Positions 1 through 7,274 of a stretch of 11,922 nt of DNA are shown piece after piece; the first letter of the stretch is position 1, and every line of letters starts with the position of its first letter. The DNA is from Acidobacteriaceae bacterium (lineage in GTDB: Bacteria; Acidobacteriota; Terriglobia; Terriglobales; Acidobacteriaceae). The notes beneath the pieces were generated by a model that was not told the origin of the DNA, ran no database searches, and worked only from the letters and a program-made list of their open reading frames with translations. Where the stretch lies: contig DAHUXF010000047.1 of assembly GCA_027307295.1 (NCBI GenBank), forward strand, positions 1-11,922, written 5' to 3'. Made by a program: the position numbers and the translations under genes.

Positions 1-128
1 GTCGCGCATTGCGCGTACATTTGCCGGCGGCCGTGAACTCAGGACTGGCAAGATTAGAACAGTTATTACAAGATGCTTTGCAGTAGTCGACTTTCTGGAA
101 TCGCAACCACAAGATCAGAGGGGAAACG
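1..128 (+). other. Leader upstream of gnd, no gene seen
   Basis: No convincing coding region lies here and no promoter close to consensus was found, so transcription of the operon may start further left, outside the window. The useful site is a Shine-Dalgarno sequence AGAGGGG just before the gnd ATG at 129, which fixes that start. Confidence 0.4.
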
Positions 129-1115
129 ATGCAACTGGGAATGATTGGACTTGGGCGGATGGGCGGCAACATGGTCCGCCGTCTGCTGCGTGCGGGACAT
201 GAATGCGTGGTCTCCGATCTGAGCCCGCAGAACGTAAATGAACTGGCTGGCGAGGGCGCTACCGGATCGTCAACTCTGGATGACTTTGTCGCCAAACTCA
301 AGAAGCCGCGTGCCGCCTGGATCATGGTTCCGGCAGGCGATCCAACGGAGCAGACGGTCAATGCTCTGGCGCAGCGCTTTGAAGCCGGAGACATCATCAT
401 TGACGGCGGCAACTCTTATTTCAAAGATGATGTGCGCCGCTCGCAAAAATTGAAAGATCGCGGCATCCATTACATTGACGTGGGCACCAGCGGCGGCGTC
501 TGGGGGCTGGAGCGCGGCTATTGCATGATGATTGGCGGGCCCAAAGAGGCTGTCGAGCATCTTGATCCGATCTTCAAAACGCTGGCCCCTGGCATGGGCG
601 ACATTCCCCGCACGCCGGGCCGCGAAAGACTCGGCGGAACAGCCGAGCAGGGCTATCTGTATTGTGGCCCTTCCGGCGCTGGACATTTTGTAAAAATGAT
701 TCACAACGGCATCGAATACGGACTCATGCAGGCATATGCCGAGGGCTTTGATATCTTCCGCAACGCCACATCGGAACAGTTGCCCAAAGATCATCGTTAT
801 GACCTGAACGTGGCCGATATTGCAGAGGTTTGGCGGCGCGGCAGCGTAGTTTCATCCTGGCTGCTTGATCTTACGGCGATGGCTCTGGCGGAAAATCCTA
901 CACTCTCCGAATACACCGGGACCGTGCAGGATTCCGGCGAAGGCCGCTGGACGGTCAACGCCGCCCTGGAAGAAGCCGTTCCCGCTGACGTGTTGACGGC
1001 GGCGCTGTATACGCGGTTCCGGTCGCGCCAGGAGCATACGTTTGCGGAAAAGATGTTGAGCGCCATGCGGCAGAAATTTGGCGGTCACATCGAACTGACT
1101 GCCGGGAAAAAATAG
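129..1115 (+). CDS. gnd: 6-phosphogluconate dehydrogenase, decarboxylating, short (Gnd-related) form
   Basis: Oxidative decarboxylation of 6-phosphogluconate to ribulose 5-phosphate, CO2 and reduced nicotinamide cofactor; cytoplasmic, last step of the oxidative pentose phosphate branch. The 328-residue length fits the short family rather than the 470-residue form. Seen: Rossmann motif GLGRMG (residues 7-12), DGGNS (92-96), substrate loop GTSGGVWGLERG (119-130), and the catalytic block around K189, H192, N193, E196 and Y197, which matches the Lys/His-Asn/Glu-Tyr set of the sheep enzyme. The C-terminal DSGEGRWT (268-275) is typical of the short family. The second Rossmann strand ends in Asp30 where NADP enzymes carry Asn-Arg-Thr/Ser, which suggests NAD+ preference (inference). 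The start has a good AGAGGGG site. First gene of the operon, 29 nt before zwf. Confidence 0.96.
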   Translation: MQLGMIGLGRMGGNMVRRLLRAGHECVVSDLSPQNVNELAGEGATGSSTLDDFVAKLKKPRAAWIMVPAGDPTEQTVNALAQRFEAGDIIIDGGNSYFKDDVRRSQKLKDRGIHYIDVGTSGGVWGLERGYCMMIGGPKEAVEHLDPIFKTLAPGMGDIPRTPGRERLGGTAEQGYLYCGPSGAGHFVKMIHNGIEYGLMQAYAEGFDIFRNATSEQLPKDHRYDLNVADIAEVWRRGSVVSSWLLDLTAMALAENPTLSEYTGTVQDSGEGRWTVNAALEEAVPADVLTAALYTRFRSRQEHTFAEKMLSAMRQKFGGHIELTAGKK

Positions 1116-1144
1116 AATTTCGTTTGCGCCGGAGAAGCTGACCT

Positions 1145-2701
1145 ATGCCACAGACACCAAATCTGGAACGTGAAATGCCTGCCCTTGATCAGTCGTCAGG
1201 AAGTCCACCCCCCAGCGGGCCGTGCATCATGGTGATTTTCGGTGGCACTGGCGACCTTACCGCGCGTAAGCTCTTCCCTGCGCTATATAACCTCGCCAAG
1301 AGCAAACTGCTCTCTCCTGATTTCGCCGTGGTGGGCGTGGGGCGCAACGACTACACACACGAGCAGTACCGGCAGATCATGAGCGAAAAGTTGCAGACGT
1401 TTGCTACCGGCGCCATGGACCCGGAGCTCAGCAAGTGGCTTATCAGCCGCGTGAGTTATGTAGGCGGTGAATTTCATGACCCGCAACTCTACACGCGCGT
1501 GGCCCAAACCCTGGCTGTCGTGGACAAGACGTATAACACGCAGGGAAATTATTTCTTTTACCTTGCCACCAGCCCGTCATTTTTCGGAAACATTGCAGAG
1601 CAGCTTGGTGCGGCGGGATTGGTTTGTGAAAAAGATGGGCAGTGGCGGCGCGTGGTCTTTGAAAAACCTTTTGGTAACGATCTTGTGTCAGCGCGGGCGC
1701 TGAACCGGCAGGTGTTGAAGGTCCTGCATGAAAACCAGGTGTTCCGCATCGACCATTATCTTGGCAAAGAGACGGTGCAGAACATTCTGGTATTTCGCTT
1801 CAGCAACGGCATTTTTGAGCCTATATGGAACCGCCGCTACATTGACCATATCCAGATCACGGTGGCGGAAACCGTTGGCGTGGAAAAACGCGGCGGCTAT
1901 TTTGATATGGCGGGGACCTTGCGGGACATGGTTCCCAACCATCTTTTTCAGCTTGTCTCACTCACCACCATGGAGCCGCCAATCTCGTTCAGTTCAGGGT
2001 CAGTGCATGATGAGCAGTCAAAAATCCTGCATGCCATACAGCCCTTTGACGCTGAAGACGTTCTTCACTACGCCGTTCGTGGACAGTATGGCCCCGGCGT
2101 CTGCAAAGGCGAGCGCGTCCCGGCCTACCGCGCAGAAGAGGGCGTTCCGCCGGATTCAAAAACGGAAACCTTCATCGCTCTCAGGCTGATGATTGATAAC
2201 TGGCGCTGGGCCGGCGTGCCGTTCTACCTGCGCACCGGCAAGCGCCTTCCCAGGCGCTATACGGAAGTGGCGGTGCAATTCAAGCGCGCCCCTCTGGTAC
2301 TGTTTCGCGATACTCCGGTCAGCAACCTGGATGCCAATCAACTTGTCATCCACATTGCTCCCGACGAAGGGCTTTCACTGCGCTTTGGAGCCAAGGTGCC
2401 CGGCGCGCAGATGAAAGTGGGGCCGGTGGAGATGAATTTCAATTACTCTGACTACTTTGGCACCAGCGCCAATACCGGCTATGAAGTGCTGTTGTATGAC
2501 GGCATCATGGGCGACCAGACGCTTTACCAGCGCGCGGACATGGTGGAAGCGGGCTGGGCAGTAGTGGACCCCGTGCTTGATGTCTGGAAAGCCCTGCCAG
2601 CGAGAAATTTCCCGAACTATGCCAGCGGCTCCTGGGGCCCCGAGGAAGCGAATGGACTTATCGCCCGTGATGGCCGCTCCTGGAGAAAGATTGCTGAATG
2701 A
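1145..2701 (+). CDS. zwf: Glucose-6-phosphate 1-dehydrogenase
   Basis: Oxidises glucose 6-phosphate to 6-phosphogluconolactone; cytoplasmic entry step of the oxidative pentose phosphate pathway. The 518 residues are full length for the family. Seen: nucleotide-binding GGTGDLTARK (33-42), EKPFG (173-177), signature RIDHYLGKE (201-209) whose His204 binds the substrate phosphate, and Asn265-His266, the equivalent of the catalytic His240 of the Leuconostoc enzyme. Arg67 after the second strand (VGVGR) matches the residue that contacts the 2'-phosphate of NADP+, so NADP+ use is likely. The first ~25 residues are a variable extension. ATG 1145 has GGAG 10 nt upstream; an in-frame ATG at 1175 has a poorer site. 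The stop overlaps the glk start (ATGA), so translation is probably coupled. Confidence 0.97.
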   Translation: MPQTPNLEREMPALDQSSGSPPPSGPCIMVIFGGTGDLTARKLFPALYNLAKSKLLSPDFAVVGVGRNDYTHEQYRQIMSEKLQTFATGAMDPELSKWLISRVSYVGGEFHDPQLYTRVAQTLAVVDKTYNTQGNYFFYLATSPSFFGNIAEQLGAAGLVCEKDGQWRRVVFEKPFGNDLVSARALNRQVLKVLHENQVFRIDHYLGKETVQNILVFRFSNGIFEPIWNRRYIDHIQITVAETVGVEKRGGYFDMAGTLRDMVPNHLFQLVSLTTMEPPISFSSGSVHDEQSKILHAIQPFDAEDVLHYAVRGQYGPGVCKGERVPAYRAEEGVPPDSKTETFIALRLMIDNWRWAGVPFYLRTGKRLPRRYTEVAVQFKRAPLVLFRDTPVSNLDANQLVIHIAPDEGLSLRFGAKVPGAQMKVGPVEMNFNYSDYFGTSANTGYEVLLYDGIMGDQTLYQRADMVEAGWAVVDPVLDVWKALPARNFPNYASGSWGPEEANGLIARDGRSWRKIAE

Positions 2702-3696
2702 TTCTGGCCGGTGACATCGGCGGCACCAACACCCGGCTGGCGCTCTTCCGGACAGATGCCGGCCATCTGCATTTACAGCATGAACAGATCTATTCCAGCC
2801 GGAAGCACGCTGGGTTAGCAGAGATCATCCAGCTCTTCCGTAAGGATTCGCATGATGCCATTCATCAGGCTGCGTTCGGCATTGCCGGTCCGGTCCTCCA
2901 TGGCCGGGTTTCCGCTTCCAATCTGCCGTGGGTGATTGAAGAAGCGTCGCTTGCCAGCGAATGCGGCCTGGACAAGGTTTTCCTGATCAATGATCTTGAA
3001 GCCCATGCCTCCGGCGTGGACGATCTGGAGCCCAGTGACTTCATCTCTCTGAACTCTCCCGCCGGCGCGGAAGGCAATGCTGCTCTGATCGCAGCCGGCA
3101 CAGGATTAGGCGAGGCCGGGCTCTACGATGACGGGAACCGCCGTCACGCATTTCCGTGTGAAGGCGGCCACAGTGATTTTGCTCCCCGCAATCAGCTTGA
3201 AATAGGACTGCTGCAATATCTGCTGAATAAATTCGAGCGCGTCAGCTATGAACGCATCCTGTCAGGCCCAGGACTAAAGAACGTTTACGATTTTCTGCGG
3301 GACTCCGGGACCGAAGAGGAACCGCCATGGCTGCGCGACGAACTTTCCCAGGCATCCGATGCAACTGCCACCATTTCACAGCACGGCATGAGCGGCACAG
3401 CGGCCATCTGCGTACGCGCGCTGGATGTTTTTGTAACAATCTACGGAGCCGAGGCCGGCAATCTGGCGCTTAAGCTCATGGCCACCGGCGGCGTCTTTGT
3501 CAGCGGCGGCATTGCATCGCATATTCTGTCCAAGCTAACCGGGCCGGAATTCCTGCAAGCCTTCGTGGCCAAGGGCCGTTTGCAGCCGGTACTGGAAAAG
3601 ATTCCAGTCAAAATCATCACCAATGATCGCGTGGGACTCATCGGCGCAGCAAGGTATGCTCTGAACAGGCAGGCGCGCCCCAGCGCAACACGTTAG
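2698..3696 (+). CDS. glk: Glucokinase (bacterial Glk family)
   Basis: ATP-dependent phosphorylation of glucose to glucose 6-phosphate, the substrate of the zwf product next to it; cytoplasmic. 332 residues, normal for the E. coli Glk-type family. Seen: phosphate-1 motif DIGGTNTRLAL (6-16), SNLPW (74-78), catalytic Asp99 in INDLEA (97-102), phosphate-2 motif GTGLGE (134-139), EGGHSDFAP (155-163), the Glk-typical QYLLNKFERVSYERILSGPG region (173-192), and the adenosine-loop VFVSGGIA (267-274). The ATG sits in the ATGA overlap with the zwf stop, with GGAGAAAG about 9-12 nt upstream inside zwf. No ROK-family Cys-rich zinc motif is present, so this is not a ROK glucokinase. pgl follows after 41 nt. 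Confidence 0.96.
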   Translation: MILAGDIGGTNTRLALFRTDAGHLHLQHEQIYSSRKHAGLAEIIQLFRKDSHDAIHQAAFGIAGPVLHGRVSASNLPWVIEEASLASECGLDKVFLINDLEAHASGVDDLEPSDFISLNSPAGAEGNAALIAAGTGLGEAGLYDDGNRRHAFPCEGGHSDFAPRNQLEIGLLQYLLNKFERVSYERILSGPGLKNVYDFLRDSGTEEEPPWLRDELSQASDATATISQHGMSGTAAICVRALDVFVTIYGAEAGNLALKLMATGGVFVSGGIASHILSKLTGPEFLQAFVAKGRLQPVLEKIPVKIITNDRVGLIGAARYALNRQARPSATR

Positions 3697-3737
3697 CTTC
3701 AGATTGAAATCGTGCGGAATAAGAACTTAAGAGTCAC

Positions 3738-4487
3738 ATGTCGGTTGAAATCAAGATCGTGCCTGACAATCCTGCCCTGAACCAGATGGCGGCGCAGGAA
3801 TTCCAGCGCATGGCCGAATCCGCCATCACACAGCGTGGACGCTTCTCCGTGGCTCTTTCCGGCGGAAATACGCCGCGCGGCGTCTACTCACTTCTGGCGG
3901 AGGAATATAAGACCGCCATCCCCTGGGAGAAGGTCCACATCTTCTTCGGCGATGAGCGGCACGTCCCGCCCGATCATCCTGACAGCAACTTCCGCATGGC
4001 CTATGAATCTTTACTGTCACGCGTCCCCATGCCACCGGCAAACATCCATCGCGTTCGTGCGGAACTGGACGCCAAAGCCGCCGCTGACGACTATGAAGAC
4101 CAGTTGCGTACTTTTTTTCGTCTGGCGGCACAAGCATGGCCAGTCTTCGATCTGATTTTCCTCGGTCTGGGCGATGACGGCCACACAGCATCATTGTTCC
4201 CCGGCAGCGCTGCCCTGAATGAAGCTTCGCGTCTGGTGGCGGCCAACTGGGTAGAAAAATTTCAGAGTTTCCGCATTACCGTAACGTTTCCGGTCCTGAA
4301 CCATGGAAGCCAGGTGCTCTTTCTTGTCTCCGGGGCGGGCAAGTCGCAAATCCTCAGCCAGGTCCTTCGCCCCGGCGGGAACCAGTATCCGGCGCAGCGC
4401 GTCCGGCCTGTGAATGGCCGATTATTGTGGCTGGTGGATCAGGACGCGGGAAAGCTGCTGGGCCCGGAAAATTCCACCATCTTCTAG
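3738..4487 (+). CDS. pgl: 6-phosphogluconolactonase (DevB/SOL type)
   Basis: Hydrolyses 6-phosphogluconolactone to 6-phosphogluconate, linking the zwf and gnd products; cytoplasmic. The 249 residues match the SOL/DevB family and not the beta-propeller YbhE type. Seen: SGGNTPR (41-47), FFGDERHVP (69-77), and the family signature GLGDDGHTASLFPG (143-156) containing His149. It shares the fold of glucosamine-6-phosphate deaminase, but GDERHVP together with GDDGHTASLFPG points to lactonase. The ribosome binding site is weak (AAGAG, 4 nt before ATG). Last clear gene of the pentose phosphate operon; no hairpin terminator was found before the next gene, 79 nt away. Confidence 0.94.
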   Translation: MSVEIKIVPDNPALNQMAAQEFQRMAESAITQRGRFSVALSGGNTPRGVYSLLAEEYKTAIPWEKVHIFFGDERHVPPDHPDSNFRMAYESLLSRVPMPPANIHRVRAELDAKAAADDYEDQLRTFFRLAAQAWPVFDLIFLGLGDDGHTASLFPGSAALNEASRLVAANWVEKFQSFRITVTFPVLNHGSQVLFLVSGAGKSQILSQVLRPGGNQYPAQRVRPVNGRLLWLVDQDAGKLLGPENSTIF

Positions 4488-4505
4488 GGATCTCACACAC
4501 TCCTC

Positions 4506-4540
4506 TTGCATTCCTTCTCCATTTGCCTTACGCTATATAT
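4506..4540 (+). promoter_or_regulatory. Weak candidate promoter for the radical SAM gene
   Basis: TTGCAT (4506-4511) is followed after 17 nt by TACGCT (4529-4534), which merges into TATATAT. Both boxes are poor matches to sigma-70 consensus. The gap between pgl and the next gene makes a separate promoter plausible, but read-through from the operon is equally possible. Confidence 0.22.
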
Positions 4541-4566
4541 GGCGAACAAAATACGAAATACACGTT

Positions 4567-5571
4567 ATGGACACCCTCTTCCCTCAGGACGCTCCGCACA
4601 CCCAACTGGTCGGCATCGCCCGCCTGGCCGCCGAGGGTGAATCCATTGCCGAAGGACACAATGTTGATTACATCTCGCTGGAAAACCGCAGCGTGCTCAC
4701 GCGCTGCAATTCTCCGCGCGTGCCTTTCGCCTGGCAGATCAATCCGTTTCGCGGCTGCGAGTTTGCCTGCAAATACTGTTACGCGCGCTATACGCATGAG
4801 TTCATGGAGATGCGCGATGGAGTGGATTTTGAACGCAAGATTTACGTCAAGCGGCAAGTAGCATGGCTATTGCGACAGGAGCTAAAGCATGTCCGCGCCG
4901 GACAGAGCATTGCTATCGGCACGGCCACCGATCCTTACCAGCCGGCGGAAAGAAAATTCGGCATCACACGCGCCATTCTGGAGGAATTCTCCCGGCATGA
5001 GGGATTTTCCGTGGGCCTGGTGACCAAGTCTGATCTGGTTGTGCGCGATCTCGATCTGCTGTATGCCATTTCCCGCAAGAACCGGCTCAGCATACACATC
5101 ACCGTCACCACCACCAACACTGACCTTGCGCGCATCTTGGAACCGCGCGCGCCCCGGCCCGATTTGCGTTTCAAGGCCGTGCAGAAACTCACGCTGGCCG
5201 GCATCCGCACCAGCATCAACTGCGCGCCGGTGCTGCCGGCCATCACCGACGCGCCCGCCGATCTGGAAGAAATTGTCCGTGCCGCCGCTGCGGCCCAGGC
5301 GGATCACGTTGCCGCAAGCCCTCTGTTCCTGAAGCCCTGCTCGGAAAAGATCTTTATGCCCTTCTTGCAGGAAAACTTTCCCCACCTTGTACCCATGTAC
5401 AAGGAGCGGTTCAGCGGACGCGCCTTTCTGCCCGTGGAGTACACGCGCAGAACCGCGGCGCTGATGCGGAAGTTGTGCTTGAAGCACGGCATCGGCGTGA
5501 ACTATGAAAACGGACGGCGCGCATCGCAATCGCCGCAAGCGTTTCCTGTACAGTCAAATTTGTTTTCTTAA
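4567..5571 (+). CDS. Radical SAM protein, SplB-like (COG1533 / Rv2578c-like group)
   Basis: Predicted cytoplasmic iron-sulfur enzyme that cleaves S-adenosylmethionine to start radical chemistry; the substrate is unknown for this group. 334 residues from ATG 4567. Seen: the cluster motif CX3CX2C at C64, C68 and C71 inside NPFRGCEFACKYCYARYTHEF-like sequence, then GTATDPYQPAERKFGITR (118-135), LVTKSDLVVRDLDLL (151-165), LEPRAPRPDLRFKAV (191-205) and a PVLPAITD segment (221-228). These are conserved blocks of the group distantly related to spore photoproduct lyase. Spore repair itself is not implied. The open frame extends back to 4414 inside pgl, but that part is low-complexity out-of-frame sequence; 4567 is the first sensible start although its ribosome site is weak. 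It converges with the cold-shock gene. Confidence 0.9.
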   Translation: MDTLFPQDAPHTQLVGIARLAAEGESIAEGHNVDYISLENRSVLTRCNSPRVPFAWQINPFRGCEFACKYCYARYTHEFMEMRDGVDFERKIYVKRQVAWLLRQELKHVRAGQSIAIGTATDPYQPAERKFGITRAILEEFSRHEGFSVGLVTKSDLVVRDLDLLYAISRKNRLSIHITVTTTNTDLARILEPRAPRPDLRFKAVQKLTLAGIRTSINCAPVLPAITDAPADLEEIVRAAAAAQADHVAASPLFLKPCSEKIFMPFLQENFPHLVPMYKERFSGRAFLPVEYTRRTAALMRKLCLKHGIGVNYENGRRASQSPQAFPVQSNLFS

Positions 5572-5632
5572 ATGGAGCTTCCTGGATGGCAAATGCAGGT
5601 GGGGCAACGCCATGATCGGAAAGCAATAAAAT

Positions 5633-5658
5633 TTTCCCCTTGCCCTGACAAGGGGAAA
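5633..5658 (-). terminator. Rho-independent terminator of the cold-shock gene
   Basis: A perfect 10-bp inverted repeat, TTTCCCCTTG / CAAGGGGAAA, with a 6-nt loop (5643-5648). Read on the minus strand the stem runs into ATTTTATT, a usable U-tract, so it ends csp transcription. On the plus strand the stem is preceded by A/T and followed by CCAAATCG, so termination of the radical SAM gene here would be weaker. Confidence 0.8.
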
Positions 5659-5667
5659 CCAAATCGC

Positions 5668-5686
5668 ATCGGTGAGAATCACCGAT
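5668..5686. repeat. Second hairpin directly after the csp stop
   Basis: Perfect 7-bp inverted repeat ATCGGTG / CACCGAT with a 5-nt loop (5675-5679). It starts at the base next to the csp stop codon and lies 9 bp from the main terminator. It may stabilise the csp mRNA 3' end, or act as a weak plus-strand terminator because it is followed by TTTAG. It lacks a proper U-tract on either strand. Confidence 0.5.
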
Positions 5687-5899
5687 TTAGCTTGCGGCGC
5701 CGCGCAAGACATTTGCCGCCAAAAAGCCTTTTGGACCTTTTAGAAGTTCAAACTCAACCATTTCGCCCTCATTGAGGGTCCGGTAGCCATTTTCCTGGAT
5801 CGCAGAAAAGTGGACAAAAACGTCCTCGCCGGTGGAGCGCTGAATAAAGCCATATCCTTTGGCTCCGTTAAACCACTTTACAGTTCCCTTCTCTTTCAC
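5687..5899 (-). CDS. csp: Cold-shock domain protein (CspA family)
   Basis: Single OB-fold nucleic-acid chaperone that binds single-stranded RNA/DNA and melts mRNA structure. 70 residues from the GTG chosen here, the usual CspA-family size. Seen: GTVKWFNGAKGYGFI (5-19) with RNP1 KGYGFI (14-19), RNP2 VFVHF (27-31), and the typical EGEMVEFEL and GPKGFLAANV strands. An earlier in-frame GTG at 5917 would add six residues, but AAAGGAG (5908-5914) lies exactly 8 nt before the 5899 GTG and overlaps the earlier one, so the shorter form is preferred. Own promoter, leader and terminator are visible. Whether it is cold-induced or constitutive cannot be read from the protein. Divergent from the YihY gene and convergent with the radical SAM gene. 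Confidence 0.96.
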   Translation of the reverse strand: MKEKGTVKWFNGAKGYGFIQRSTGEDVFVHFSAIQENGYRTLNEGEMVEFELLKGPKGFLAANVLRGAAS

Positions 5900-6012
5900 G
5901 TACGAAACTCCTTTCACCTCATCAAAAAATCAGATTTAGCAATTTCCCATCACCATCAGCAGATGGAAAAACAGTTTTGTGCAGATGCTCCCGGCGGCTG
6001 AGCCGCAAGGAG
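5900..6012 (-). promoter_or_regulatory. csp 5' leader with Shine-Dalgarno
   Basis: From the promoter at 6019-6048, transcription should begin near 6012, giving about 113 nt of untranslated leader, long for a 70-codon gene. It holds a GCGGC/GCCGC hairpin (5994-6006), a CCATC/GATGG hairpin (5953-5966) and the AAAGGAG site (5908-5914). Long structured leaders regulate several CspA-family mRNAs by temperature; that this one does is inference. No copy of the E. coli cold-box was identified. Confidence 0.45.
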
Positions 6013-6018
6013 CCAAGC

Positions 6019-6048
6019 ATAATATTCAGGAACTCCGGTTTTTGTAAA
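6019..6048 (-). promoter_or_regulatory. Sigma-70-type promoter for csp
   Basis: On the minus strand TTTACA (6043-6048) and TATTAT (6019-6024) are separated by 18 nt; each hexamer differs from consensus at one position. The orientation and distance fit the cold-shock gene, and no other minus-strand gene lies downstream before the terminator. Confidence 0.65.
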
Positions 6049-6079
6049 GCATTTTGTTGCTGGATTTGTTGATAAATGT

Positions 6080-6095
6080 TGCATTGCTGAATGCA
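6080..6095. repeat. Short inverted repeat upstream of the csp promoter
   Basis: TGCATT and AATGCA flank a GCTG centre. It lies about 30 bp upstream of the csp -35 box, in the divergent csp/YihY region, so an operator role is possible. A 6-bp arm can also occur by chance. Confidence 0.25.
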
Positions 6096-6219
6096 CCGGC
6101 TTCGTGGCAAAAGGCAAAATGTTCGAAAGGGAAAATACTGAAGCAAACTTTCGTGTTCCGGGGTAGAGGTTCTGCGCATCGTCAGACGGGGATTTCTGCT
6201 AGGATTTCGACAAAGGTTC

Positions 6220-7176
6220 ATGTCTGCAAATTCCATATCGCCAGCGGTGGAAGGTGAGGCTTCTGATACGCAAGCAGCTGTATCTGCTGAGTCATTAGCG
6301 ACAAGACTGTTTCTACGTCCGTGGAAGCACATGCTGGAGCACCGTGGCGTGCCAACGCTGGCTTATCTGGCCAAAACGGAAGCCCATACATTCGCTTTTT
6401 CCGTGGCCGCAAATGCCATTCTTTCATTTTTTCCTTTCATGGTCCTGTTGATGTGGCTGATTCGGAACGTCTTCCACTCTGAAACCATGTTCAACGTCGT
6501 CGTCGACCTGCTCCGGGACCATCTGCCTGCGGGGCAGGAGTTCGTCATCAAAAACCTCACGTACCTGGTCAAGAACCGGCAGCGCGTCAAGATGGCATCG
6601 CTGGTGATCCTTCTCATCACATCCACTGGAGTTTTTGTCCCGCTTGAAGTGGCCTTCAACCGGATATGGGGCTTCACCCGCAACAGATCCTATCTGGGCA
6701 ACCAGATCATCTCGCTGGTGCTGGCTTTTGCGTGTGGCATTCTTGCTCTGGCCTCAGTTGCCATGGCGGCAGGCAATGAACTGGCGCTCTCCTTCATGAT
6801 GCGCGGCAATGAGAATATTATCTTCCGCGCCGCCACCTTTGTGGCCCTTAAGATATGCGCCATGGCGGCCAGTATCGCCATTTTCTTTCTCATCTATTGG
6901 CTGCTCCCCAACGGCAAGGTCAAAGCCAGAAGCGTAATGCCGGCGGCGGTGGCCATGGGCGTGTTATGGGAGGTGGGCAAATATCTATATATCAAGACAC
7001 TGCCCTGGCTGAATTTTCAGGAAGTATATGGACAGGCTTTTTCCATCTCGGTGGCCCTGATGTTCTGGGCATTTATATCCGGGCTGATGCTTCTGGCAGG
7101 AGCGCATCTGGCATCCGACTTCACGCCCAGCAGAACAGAGCCCTCTGAAGACGATGATGGTCTGCAATATAGCTAA
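6220..7176 (+). CDS. yihY: YihY/BrkB-family inner membrane protein
   Basis: Integral membrane protein of the YihY/virulence factor BrkB family, once misnamed ribonuclease BN; molecular role not established. 318 residues. About six hydrophobic segments: ~58-82, 126-145, 161-184, 205-229, 238-258 and 274-297. Family landmarks seen are FSVAANAILSFFP (60-72), a GVFVPLEVAFNRIWG stretch (137-151) with the conserved NRIWG, and YWLLPN (226-231). The N-terminal ~35 residues are polar and the C-terminus (303-318) is acidic with an EDDD run; both are probably cytoplasmic. ATG 6220 has AAAGG only 3 nt upstream, a poor spacing; the next Met (residue 38) would remove only the polar part, so the start is uncertain. 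No good promoter was found. Divergent from csp. Confidence 0.88.
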   Translation: MSANSISPAVEGEASDTQAAVSAESLATRLFLRPWKHMLEHRGVPTLAYLAKTEAHTFAFSVAANAILSFFPFMVLLMWLIRNVFHSETMFNVVVDLLRDHLPAGQEFVIKNLTYLVKNRQRVKMASLVILLITSTGVFVPLEVAFNRIWGFTRNRSYLGNQIISLVLAFACGILALASVAMAAGNELALSFMMRGNENIIFRAATFVALKICAMAASIAIFFLIYWLLPNGKVKARSVMPAAVAMGVLWEVGKYLYIKTLPWLNFQEVYGQAFSISVALMFWAFISGLMLLAGAHLASDFTPSRTEPSEDDDGLQYS

Positions 7177-7274
7177 GTACTCACAGGCATCAAACCCCGC
7201 CATATTTTTAAAAATTGAATAAATTAATGCGCACAAATATGCACTAAATTTCATATAAAAAGCGAACAAACGAC

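Noticed and set aside
4414..4566. N-terminal extension of the radical SAM frame starting inside pgl
   Set aside because: These 51 codons overlap the confident 3' end of pgl in another frame, have no ribosome site and do not resemble the family; ATG 4567 is preferred.
4882..5538. 218-codon minus-strand frame opposite the radical SAM gene
   Set aside because: Its product resembles no family and the opposite strand encodes a clear radical SAM protein; it is a shadow of GC-rich codon use.
5572..5775. 67-codon plus-strand frame starting right after the radical SAM stop
   Set aside because: It crosses the csp terminator hairpins and runs antisense to the csp coding region; no ribosome site.
5900..5917. 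Upstream GTG start for the cold-shock protein
   Set aside because: It would include the Shine-Dalgarno sequence of the better-placed GTG at 5899 inside the coding region and lengthen the protein beyond the usual start.
5922..6332. 136-codon minus-strand frame in the csp/yihY interval
   Set aside because: It covers the csp promoter and leader and overlaps the 5' part of yihY; no family resemblance and poor codon character.
7204..7215. ATTTTTAAAAAT palindrome as a terminator of yihY
   Set aside because: It has no loop and no GC stem, so it would not form a stable terminator hairpin.
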